This document shows positions 35,175 to 45,700 of a DNA stretch of 64,000 bases, piece by piece. A program made the position numbers and the translations under genes. Under the pieces are notes generated by a model. The model was not told where the DNA came from and ran no database searches. It was given only the letters and a program-made list of their open reading frames with translations. The number at the start of each line of letters is the position of its first letter. Within the stretch, counting starts at the first letter, position 1. This DNA is from Mytilus galloprovincialis. Its lineage: Eukaryota; Mollusca; Bivalvia; Mytilida; Mytilidae. The stretch lies in contig NC_134844.1 of assembly GCF_965363235.1 (NCBI RefSeq), forward strand, positions 72,347,497 to 72,411,496. The letters are read 5' to 3'.

Positions 35175-35295
35175 AGATATGACATGAAACGGGCACTCCG
35201 GCTTCCTCCACCAATAAAAACTGACCACCACGAAATAGCCTAAATGCGGTGCTTAAAAGTGGTGTTAAAACACCAAAAATCAAATCGAATCATAC
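35175..35295 (+). repeat. SINE tail fragment
   Basis: GGGCACTCCGGCTTCCTCCA and CTGACCACCACGAAATAGCC match the body of the SINE at 57803-58065. It ends near AACACCAAAAATCAAATC, and the head is missing. Confidence 0.65.
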
Positions 35296-35424
35296 AACAA
35301 CCAAGCAAGTTGAACGTCATTGTCGGTGAAAGCACATGTATGTGTAATGTGACGGGGTTCAACGGGTGTCATGAGATCTCAATCTTGCTCATTCTTAATT
35401 CATCTAACAGATAAGATAAGATAA

Positions 35425-35706
35425 GGGAGCTACCATTTGATTTTTATGGGGGGGCTAGGATGAAAAATTTTGTCCTGCATTTTTTTTTAGCTGTAATCTC
35501 TGTCCTGCCTTTTTATTTTTCACTCTGTTGGGTCCTGCTTTTTTTTTTTTTAGTTTATCCTGACTTTTTTTACCTAAATTGTTGTCCTGACTTTTTTTTT
35601 TTGCAAGTGTCTCATCCTGCCTTTTTTTTTTACTCAAAACTCTTGTCCTGCCTATTTTTTTCAAATTTCATCCTAGCCCCCCCATAAAAATCAAATGGTA
35701 GCTCCC
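35425..35706. mobile_element. PIF/Harbinger-like MITE, 282 bp, intact ends
   Basis: The terminal inverted repeats are about 40 bp (GGGAGCTACCATTTGATTTT ... GGCTAGGATGAAA). TAA lies on both sides (35422-35424 and 35707-35709). The interior is six to seven TCCTGYC plus T-run units. It is the cleanest of three copies in the window. Confidence 0.85.
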
Positions 35707-35709
35707 TAA

Positions 35710-37050
35710 GATATTTTTATTTCCAATTATGGGCCCCAAAGGGCATAAACATTACAACATCAATATTTTTTTCATAATACAATACAAACAATGAGATAAA
35801 AAAAAAAAAAAAAGTTAAACGAGAACTATTTAAGTTCTTAAAGAATACGTAGATAAAGAATCTATAGTATGTTGGTTTTTTTTTAATACTAATGCATTTT
35901 ATTACAAGTGTGGTTGATATAGATAACAAACAAGCAGCCCAAAAAGAAAAATAGATATCCACATATGTATAGTACACAAAAAGTTGGATCAATTAAATAT
36001 ATAATAATTAGCCAAAGAGAAAGTAGAAATTAAACATGTCCATGACTCATCCTGTGTCAGCAGCAAATAGGAAAGCATTATGGTTTCCTAAAGGCAGCTG
36101 ACACCAGGGGACGATACCTTATGGGCCATAGGCATGTAAAATGTGTGTAAATGTCTCTTTCCTACCTGTATCAAAAGCAAACAAGGAAGCATCATAGGTA
36201 ACTTGAATGCAGTTGATACCAGGGGACGATGCCTCAAGGATATAAGAGAACATTTGAATAAATAATATATCTTAACAATTATTATTTTTTTTTTAATCGG
36301 CTAGTATGTTTGTGATATTCAGATGAATATAATTTTCTATGTCCAATCAAATGTATATACACACATAGACTAACAAAAGCAAAATGTTTACATTGTTATT
36401 CATGCATCTACAGATCCAAAATGCAATTAAAACGACAATTATAAATTTCTTATTGATGCCATCTTTGTTTGGCCACGCCTTCTATTGAAAGTAAACAATG
36501 ATCGTTTTTCATTCACGTAAGAGACATTTTTTTATAATGATTTTTTGTTTGAACAGGATAATGGAAAAATTGTAAAATTATTATAATTTGAATAGGTTTA
36601 AGCTATAATATTGAGCAAATAAAGGATTCATTTAAAAACTGTACATTAAGATTGATGACGAATACCCATTAAAACACAATACAGATTTGACGATTATTAT
36701 ACTAATAAAAGCGAATTATTAAAGTGTGATACTTTTATTGTTTGTTTATAGAGAAAGAATTATATTTTGTAGATTCTTGATTTTGTGATTTTGACAAATA
36801 TATACTAGTACAAATAGGACAATAAGAACAGTATATCGGAAAACATTGGTAATCAGTACAAAGAAAAAAATGTTTCTTGAAAATCTAGCTAAGGATTATA
36901 ATAACCTGACTTTTAGAATTTCTTTTTTCCCATTTCAAGCTATAATTTTAAACGGTATGCAACATGGATTGTTTCATAATATATAACAAAATATGACGGA
37001 ATCTGTTGGTTCATCTTTAAGCACACTACAGATCAGTAAATAAAGGCAAC
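35710..37050. other. No gene recognised; imperfect two-copy repeat
   Basis: CAGCAAATAGGAAAGCATTA ... ACCAGGGGACGATACC (about 36058-36118) recurs in diverged form at about 36170-36232. The rest is AT-rich with no coding signal. Confidence 0.4.
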
Positions 37051-37056
37051 AATAGT

Positions 37057-37240
37057 ATACCGCTGTTCAAAACTCGTAAATCTATGGAGAAAAAACAAAA
37101 TCAGGGCAACAAACCAAAACCGAGGCAAACGCATCAAATACAAGAGGAGAACAACGACACAACACCAAAACGTAACACACACAGAAACGGACCAAGCACC
37201 AGACAAACCCCGATAAGAACAACAAATACAACACATGAAT
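37057..37240 (+). repeat. Dispersed repeat R5
   Basis: TTCAAAACTCGTAAATCTAT, ACCAAAACCGAGGCAAACGC and GAGAACAACGACACAACACC are words I recognise from a common mussel interspersed repeat. It is a single copy in this window, and the 78-codon minus frame over it is repeat-derived. Confidence 0.55.
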
Positions 37241-38094
37241 TTGGAAGCATTTGAATGAATTGAATACATGTACCCCTACTGTAAATTCATTGAAATCATT
37301 TTATTACATACTTTAGTTGTTTTAAACGCCTCCTAAATTTTACTTTGCAGACAACTATAATAATTGCAAGATTACAAAATGCTCCTTCATACGCAATAAA
37401 ATATAAAACCAACGACGGCACATGCTATCTGTAAGGAACATACTTTTAGTATAATTAAAAGGAAAGCACAAACTTTATTTGACTTGTTATTTCGTTGTTA
37501 TATCAGAACTTTATTGTGTTCAGTCTAAAAGTGTTGATTGCACGCACTTTTTTTTGAACGGACTGTCACACTTCCACATTTCCAGAGGGAAAAAATGAAT
37601 CCGGAATTTAGAAAGAAAAAAAGCATTCTTTGACAGATTCTAAAAAATCCTTAATTAATTTCAAAGTGAAGAAAAGTGTGAATCCCGATTTAAAGTAAAA
37701 AATAGGTCTCGATCCGTTCGCCCCTCTATTCATCAACATTTTCACCTTCGAATTAAAATATAAAACGAACATGTCAATTCTGAAATAAACATTAATTTAT
37801 CATTTCTTTCTTAAATCTGTCAAAAGATACGGTTTAGCAATTGCATGACACAGACTGGTTTTTAATGTATTTAATCAATTTATTAAAAAAAACGTTTTAG
37901 ACAAATATGTACATTTGCATGTATAGTATGACTATCAGCCAGCGTGACTGAAAACATCTCAAACTGTTATACTCTCTCAAGAACAGAAAAATATGTTATG
38001 AGTCTGTACCGACCTGGAAGACCCAAATACAGTACCTGTCGTTAGTTGCTGTTATATGTGTTAGTGTTATACGTCATGCCGTTGGTTTACACGT

Positions 38095-38225
38095 TTCAAA
38101 TGTTTAAACCTTTTTTACTTTTTTTGATTCGAGTGTCGTTAATGAGTCTTCTGTACAAGAAACGCGCCTCTGACGCAAATACAAAATTTCATTCCTGGTA
38201 TCTATAATGAGATTATTTACTAAAT
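38095..38225 (-). repeat. Dispersed repeat R6
   Basis: On the minus strand it reads GATACCAGGAATGAAATTTT, GCGTCAGAGGCGCGTTTCTT and ACTCATTAACGACACTCGAA. I know this family as widespread in bivalve DNA. It is a single copy here. Confidence 0.6.
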
Positions 38226-38619
38226 ATACACAGTATGAGTCTTTTAATTGTTGAAAGTAGTATTCCTCCATATCTTTGACTGATATCGTTTGAATATGTT
38301 GTAGCAACGGCAAACGTACTACATTTTCGTCCTTTTATATAATTGAGAGAGATTATGGTTTGATGTGTACCCCGACTTTTAGACTGTTGCTTTCAACTTT
38401 CAAAGTTTTTGATTTGCACTACTAGTATATTTATTTATATTTCTATACAAGATATCGTTTGATATATTAAGTGCGGTCTGGTCGGTGCAAGAACCAGATT
38501 TTCACCTAGATATTGGCCTTGAAATAAATTAGACCATGGGAAAACGGTCACTTAATAGATCGATTTTCATTATTATGATGACGTAAATGCATAAACCTAC
38601 ATTCATGTAGATTGTCCTG

Positions 38620-38897
38620 AATAACATTGTAGAGGGCTAGTATCAACCTGATTTTAGACCTAGTTTTAAGGTCTGAATAACATTGAAGAGGGCAGGGACC
38701 AACCTAGTTTTATACCTTATTTTAAGGTTTGAATAACATTGTAGAGGGTTAGTTTCAATCTGCTTTTAGACCTAATTTTAAGGTTAGAATAACATTGAAG
38801 AGGGCTAGGACCAAGCTGATTTTATACCTTATTATAAGGCCTGAATAACGTCGAAGAGAGCTCGTATCAGTCTGATTTTAGACCTAATTTCAGGGAC
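38620..38897 (+). repeat. 56-bp tandem array with alternating units
   Basis: Five units start at 38620, 38676, 38732, 38788 and 38844, exactly 56 bp apart. Each opens with AATAACATTGWAGAGGG. Units 1, 3 and 5 read TTTTAGACCTA, while units 2 and 4 read TTTTATACCTTA. The true period is therefore a 112-bp dimer. Confidence 0.9.
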
Positions 38898-38949
38898 TTG
38901 CTTCGTGTTTATTTGTTATTTTCATTTAGGTTTACGAAAAATGAAACAA

Positions 38950-39147
38950 CTTATCTGAAATGCCAAATTGTGGTTTGTCTAAATGTGCACTAATCAATGG
39001 TTATTGCGCAAATGGTATCGTGTTATTTGCATGTTAGTGTACGGACACTGAAATTAATAATCTTGAATGTCAAATTGTGATTTGTCTCGGTATTGCCTCA
39101 ACAATTGCGGACAAATAATTGTATCATACTTTTTCATGTTGGTGTAC
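38950..39147 (+). repeat. Degenerate ~105-bp tandem repeat, left part of retroelement target
   Basis: Blocks with ATGCCAAATTGTGRTTTGTC start near 38958 and 39067. A third, ATGCCAAATTGTGATTTATC, starts at 48964, just beyond the retroelement. The Ty3/Gypsy element thus inserted inside this array. Confidence 0.65.
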
Positions 39148-39814
39148 TGTGAACGAGGTTTTGGGTATGTTCTGGGGGTTATGACAACTGAATGCAGTGA
39201 TGATGTTCTTGTTTGTATGTTTGCTGATGTTCTGCTGCTTGCGAGACTGTAATGAAAACAAGCTTTTAAGAATACAACTTTATTCAGTGCTGGTCGGAAT
39301 GAAACTGACCAACACTGACGCTTGTTAACAAAGTTTCCTGCTTAGTTTTCAGGTGAGGTTCGACAAGGTTTACTTTGAAAGCTAACAAAAGGTTTAATTA
39401 GAAAATATCCTTTGACTGGCCCCTGTCATATAGGGGGACGCTAACAAAAATCTCACCTTAACTTTTCTTGACATAAAACGGATTATTGGGATTCGTAAAT
39501 AAGTAAATGACCCAAGATTACGTAATATCACTTTGTCCAGATAAAACTTATTTATATCTATTGTCCTGTGTCTTTAGATAAATTGCTAAAGATTATAAAT
39601 GTTAATTTCCGTGGCTATGAGTATTAAGTAATGAGATAATATAATTTACTTTAAATTATACTGATTCATAAATATTGTATAAAAGATTTTCATACTAAAA
39701 AGTTCATATATAAAACATAATAATTTAAAACAAATAACACAAATTTCTCTAAATTATTAAAGTTTGAATGCAGCTGTTGAGGCATGAAGTTGCACCTAAA
39801 TTTTCACTGTCACA
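39148..39814 (-). repeat. 3' LTR of the Ty3/Gypsy element
   Basis: This 667-bp LTR has TG...CA ends. On the minus strand it has AATAAA at 39284-39279, a likely polyadenylation signal, and an AT-rich U3-like first half. It matches the 5' LTR base for base as far as I can compare. Confidence 0.95.
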
Positions 39815-39828
39815 TATATCCCACCCGG
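39815..39828 (-). promoter_or_regulatory. Polypurine tract candidate
   Basis: Directly before the 3' LTR the minus strand reads CCGGGTGGGATATA. This is the expected position for plus-strand priming, but the tract is short and interrupted. Confidence 0.45.
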
Positions 39829-40010
39829 TCGAAAATTTCTTCGACCCCGAAGAAAAACAAAATTGTAGATAAATCCAAAAGTAAAAATAAACATTTCCCC
39901 TTTTTGTAAGAAAGACATTTTACACAAGTTATTTTGAGAGTTTATCATAAGTCATGAACATACAAAAAGGCATTGTTCTGTTGCATACAGGTTTACATAA
40001 ATTATAAATT

Positions 40011-42406
40011 CTATTTCAATATCATAAAATGGTTGTGGTGTGTAAGCAAAATATGGCAGAAGAATGGTGTGTTTAATATTTTTCGTATTTTTCTCGCAGT
40101 GTATGGGTTGATTGAAATGTATTCAGGTAGTGGAATTTCATGTTTTGTATTCGTCCCAAGAATACAAAAATCATGCCAGTCTGCATGCAACCTTGTAATG
40201 AAAAATCCAGAAATTCTCATATTAGTAATTGTATCTGGTACCTTTATGTCCCAATCTGTAGGACAAAGTGATAACGTGACTAGTTGTATGGTGATGCACG
40301 ATAGTCCATTTGTGATTTCAAGAACGACTTTAGTATGATTGTTATTTGTAGATCTTTTGTAAAAATAGAATGTGAAAATTGTCAATGTAAGTGTAGTTAT
40401 TATGGATAATATAACAAAAGGCCATGGATTGCACTGAGTGTTAAAAATGTTTTCAATGGTACTTGGAGTTGTAGTTTTTGAAATTTGTTTGTAAATAAAT
40501 GATGGAATTGTTGAAGCGATGGATGTACTTTGTGCCTGTGGAATCTTTTGTAAAAGAAGTACTGTGGCTGTGAGTAAGCGAACTTTGTTGACGAGTGTGA
40601 AGCATACAATTGCTAAAATGGATGACAGACCTAATGCTACCATAGCAAGAATTGTACTGAGATCAAGCCATGAATTGTCTACTGTAATTTTGCCATCAAG
40701 AAGTGGTTCAGACAGTGATGTGAATACTGTACGTTCTTTTTGTGTTGCCTTTGCAATTCTTTTTAAACTTAGATGTAAAATTTTATCCTGTGCCAAAATG
40801 TTCGAAAATGTGTGGTTAAAAATGTGAATTTTTGGAATGTCTATTTTTATAGATTTAGTAAAAACAGTATCTCCTAAAATAGAGTTGTATGTTTCATGTG
40901 AAAAGAAATGTTGAATAAGTGCAAGATTCACTGGGTGTAATACCGTTATAGTGTCTGTGTTGTTTTGACAATTTTCTATTTTCTTTGGAACAAAAATTGA
41001 GTCGGTAGATAATGAACATCTGCATGGAATGTGAATGAAGCAAAAGTTGCAGCCTTTTACAATGCTGTGTTTGTTCTGACACTCAAATGCAAGTGTGTTT
41101 GTTTTATAAACTAAAAGTGTGTTGTCAAAAATTTGTTCTATTGAAGGTTGTATTGCGTTTAACAGAAATCTAAAATCACATTGTTTGTGAATATCTGATT
41201 TTGCGTTGAAATATAATGACGATATACAATTAGTTTTGACAGCTGACACTAGAGGCAAACTATGAGAACAATATAATATGTTTGTTCCAGAACAAGATCT
41301 CAACTTATCGAAAGACAGTGATGCATAATATTGATTATTATGTGTAACGACAAGATATTCTGGTAAATCTAATATCTGAGTTGCATGGGTACTTGTAACA
41401 TTTACAGGAACTGGATATGAAGTTATCTTGTACAAATACAGTGGAAAAGCAAAAGTAGATATAGGAAACTTTACGGTTACATACAAAGTGGAATGTTTTC
41501 TGGCAAACAACATGTTACATTCTGAGTAATAATATGCAGGATCTGAGTTTAGTAGATAAAAACCTTTAAACTTGTCACTAAGAATAAGTTTAATGTGCTT
41601 GATTGCATCATTAAGTATTTTGGGTGAAATTAGAAAGGGGGATAATTTTCCTTTCACCATTTCATGAATTCCAATGTTCAATTCCTCTAAATATTTTGTA
41701 ATTACAGAACTATCATTCATTTGATCAATAAACAGGTTGGATAATTTAAGACTAACATCTTCAAAGTGAGCGACAAATTTTGCAGTTTCAAAAGTTACAT
41801 TTTGGATACTGTCATAATTTTTCTGAATACCACGCATCACGTTACTGAAACGACTGTCAGTATTTGTCATGAATGATGATAACTCTTCATCATGGTGTGA
41901 CATAGCTTTTGCAAACTTATTGTTTCTTTCAGCCAATATATTGATATGTCTTGCTAGCTTTTGGACATCTTTTACTGTAGCGGTTCCAAATAAAGAACGA
42001 GAAATAGATCCTATAAAATCAAAAAGCCCTCTTTTACTTCTACTCTGGGAACGGGTATCTAAGTTGAAATCGGCTTTCTTAACTAATCTACGAATAACAT
42101 CTATAGTGTTATTTATATTTGCTGTGACTCCTGTTCGGACAGCTGATAGCTGTGAAATAACTTGATTGAGAATGTGACAATTCTGGTGCACTATATCACA
42201 TCTTGGGAACTGGACTGACGATATCTTGTGTGGAAGAGGTATCTCAAAAGTGTGAAGCCAGTTTTCACTACCGAAAACAATGTTTGCTTCCTTAGCAAAA
42301 GTTACTCCATAGTTGATGCGGTGCATCTGTACTTCTCCATCTGCATTTACGGCGTATATGCCAACCAAGAGAATCCAGGAAAAAACTGTGGCATAACTCA
42401 AAGCAC
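40011..42406 (-). CDS. env: env: class I F-like fusion glycoprotein
   Basis: This is the membrane glycoprotein of the element, related in layout to insect errantivirus Env and baculovirus F proteins. Residues count from the open-frame edge at 42482. The features are a hydrophobic signal-like segment (about 33-45), a furin-type site RSKR ending at 151, an adjacent hydrophobic fusion-peptide-like stretch (GLFDFIGSISRSLFG), a heptad-like helical region, many N-x-S/T sites, a transmembrane segment near 604-628 and a second near 687-707. A C-terminal domain of ~115 residues follows. No ATG precedes the signal segment in frame. A strong 3' splice site at 42407 suggests a spliced mRNA that takes its start codon from the leader/gag exon. 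The frame has no internal stop. Confidence 0.88.
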
Positions 42407-42422
42407 CTAAAGAAAACAAAGA
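42407..42422 (-). promoter_or_regulatory. Candidate env splice acceptor
   Basis: The minus strand reads TTCTTTGTTTTCTTTAG then GTGC: a pyrimidine-rich run and AG just upstream of the signal-peptide-like segment. Spliced env mRNA is the rule in errantiviruses and retroviruses. The donor is not determined. Confidence 0.6.
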
Positions 42423-42766
42423 AAGAATGTAAAGAGATGTGTAGTGTGAGTCGGTTAAGGGAGAGCTCTTCCCTCGTAGCACTATTTACATGAGAAACCT
42501 CATAATTTTGACAAACACCACACAGAAACAAAAGATTGAAGAATAACTAGAGTAGATGAGTCTAAATTATGCCAAGTCCATGTGTAGATAACAAGGGTAC
42601 ATTAGAGAAGTACAATTTTACTATGGAGTATTATCATTTTATATGAATTTATCATATGCATGCACTATGAAAAATAAGACCGAATTGAAAGAACTGAACA
42701 ATTTTGGCTATAATGAACTCAATGACTGAGTTGATTGACCTAGAAGTCTGACTTGGACATGACTTT

Positions 42767-45700
42767 TTAATCTGTTGGGTCTTGTAGACCAGCGTCCCTA
42801 ATGGACCTTTTTCTTCTTTTACCTCCTTGAGTTTTGGTCGCCAGGAATTGACGAACTAATTGAATGGGAAGATTCTGTTCTGGTTCCCAAGTCTTTTCTT
42901 TGAAACCAACCCACTTGACTAAGAACTGAGGTTCACCCTTGTACTTTCTACGTTGTAGAAGTTTTTCAATGTCATAAAATTGTTTTGAATTATCTTCAAC
43001 TGGTTCATCACTATCTTGTATATCGGTTTGACTATTTTGACTAGGATCTGGATTGGGGTCTTGTTGTTGAAAATTTGGTTGTTCTGTCCTTCGGGGGTCT
43101 GGGCGGGGTTCATCTGGGGGAGGAGCGTTTTGATCTGGGCGATGATCTGGGGGAATGTATTTCTTCAATCTGTTTGAATTGATCATGCTTTTTAAAAGCT
43201 TATTGTCTTCACAACGACGCAACTTGAATGTGTGGTTAGGTCCTTTTGCAACAATGTAGAATGGACCATTGTTTTTCCTATGAAGCTTAGAAGAGAGTCC
43301 AACTGGAACTTTGGGATTGTGCATAAGGACAAGGTCCTGTATTTCAAACTGTGGCAATGCAGTATTCTTGTCATAATGTGACTTTTGCCTCTCCTGTGAG
43401 TATTGAAGGTTGTCAGTTGCACATCTTTTGGCTATCTTCAGACAATCAAGAATATTTTCAATGTGAAATTTCAGGTTCTTGTTTAAGTCAGTTTTTGGAA
43501 GAAGAGTAGTGTCTACTGGTAAGTTCATTTCTTTGCCAAAGAGTAGGTGATAAGGAGAAAATTCTGAGGATGCTGAAGGAGACATTCGAAAAGCCATGAG
43601 TATTCCAGGTAAAAGTTCAGCCCAATTTGACTGATTTTCATCTACTATAGTTTTCAAGCATTGAATTACTGTTTTGTTGGTGCGTTCAGCGACAGAATTT
43701 GTTTGTGGATGGTAAGAACTTGTGAAATAGTGTTTCACATTGTAAATTTGTGTAACCGCTGCCACAAGTTTACTCATGAACCCTTGGCCACGATCTGAGA
43801 CTAAGCTAGAACAACTTCCATAACGAGAGAAGATTTCTTTGTGAAGAACCTCTGCAATGTCTGCAGCAGTTTCTGACCTAACTGGAAAAGCCTCTGTCCA
43901 TTTACTAAAAGCACAAACCACAATAAGGATATATTTATGACCCAATTTTGTCTCTTTGAATGGACCAATTAGATCAATATGCCATCGTGAGAAAGTGTCC
44001 AGAATAGGCATGGGAGTTAAAGGAACCCTTTTAGCATGAGCATGTGGCTTTGCTCTCTGACAAGAATCACAACCACGAATGAAATCTGCGACTGCTTGAT
44101 ACATTCCAGGAAAGAAGTACTTTTGTTTGATAGCAAGATAAGTTCTGTCAAAACCAAAGTGTCCCAACTCATGATAAGATTTAAGAAGGTCATTTCGAAA
44201 CTGACGAGGACAAGCAAGTTGTTTAACAAAGATATCCTTTTTTCTACCTCTTGTTCTTGGTTGATAGAAATGGAACAAGATACCATCTAGTAAGGCATAT
44301 TGACTAGCTTCTAAGAAAACTTTTGTCGCCAACTTTTTATCTTCTGGAAGAACACCTGTTTCAAGATAACCATAAATGTGTTTGAAATCATGACATTCCT
44401 TTTGGGATTCACCAACGTTCTCTGGAATAACTTCAGTAATTTGTTCTGGATGTTTTTCATTTGTGCTTGGAACTGGTAGTTCTGTGGCATTGCCAGTGGT
44501 GATCTCCATGATTGTTGGGGTTGGTGAATTACAAGAATTGTACAGAAATGTTACTTGTAAATGTTCATTTGTCTCTTGTTCAACTGAAACTAGGTTTAGA
44601 TTTACAGAGGGGATAACGTCTTCAGGCTCTGAAGAGGACTGAGTAACAGAGTATTCTCTTCTAGACAAACCGTCAGCATTTCCATTTTTACTGCCTTCCC
44701 GATAACAGATATCAAAACTATAACCTTGCAATAGAACTGACCATCTTGCCAAACGACCTGTCGACTGCTTGATAGAACTTAACCATTTGAGTGAGTGGTG
44801 GTCAGTATAGACTTTGAAATGACTGTTTGCCAAATAAACATGATAAGTCTTGATTCCTTCAAGAACAGCAAGACATTCCAATTCACTAATTGGCCATGCC
44901 TTTTCACCTTCAGACAGAGAACGACCTCCATATGCAATCACCCTTTCTTGACCTTCAGAGTCCAATTGACCTAATATATAAGCAATAGCTGAGCCGCTGG
45001 CATCAGTAGTAAGAATAAATGGTCTTGACATATTAGGATAGGCCAATATAGGTGATGAACACAGAGATTGTTTGAGTTGGTCAAATGCCTTTTGACACTT
45101 TTCTGACCATTCAAATGGAACATCTTTTCTGAGGAGTCTATTTAGTGGAGTTGCAAGGTGACTATACCCTTTAATGAACTTCCTGTAATAGTTTGTTAAG
45201 CCTAGAAAGGATCGAACATTCTTTTCAGTTTTTGGGACAGGAAATGACTCAACAGCTTCTACTTTAGAAATATCTGCCTGGACCCCTTGTTTTGAAATCT
45301 TATGACCAAGATATATCACCTCAGGACGAGCAAAAAGACATTTGCTGGGCTTGAGAGTAAGACCTGCAGAAATGAGCCTGTCAAAAACCAACTGGAGATG
45401 ATTCAAATGTTCCTCAAAGGACTTGCTAAATATCAAAATGTCGTCTACATAAACCAGAGCAATTTTGTAGTTTAGGTTTCTTAGAACCTGAGTCAACAGA
45501 TGTTGGAAAGAGGATGGGGCTGAGGCCAAACCAAATGGTAAACGTTTCCATTGATATACTCCACTGGGGGTGACAAAGGCTGCTTTATGTGCGGTTTCAG
45601 GGTCAAGGCCACATTGCCAATAACCTGACAAGAGATCCAGAGTACTAAAAATGTTCGCGTCTGCTTGACCTATGGCATCAAATACATCTTCTAGACGTGG

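Noticed and set aside
40519..40827. 102-codon plus frame and other frames over env and pol
   Set aside because: Antisense shadows of the retroelement genes, with no motif of their own.
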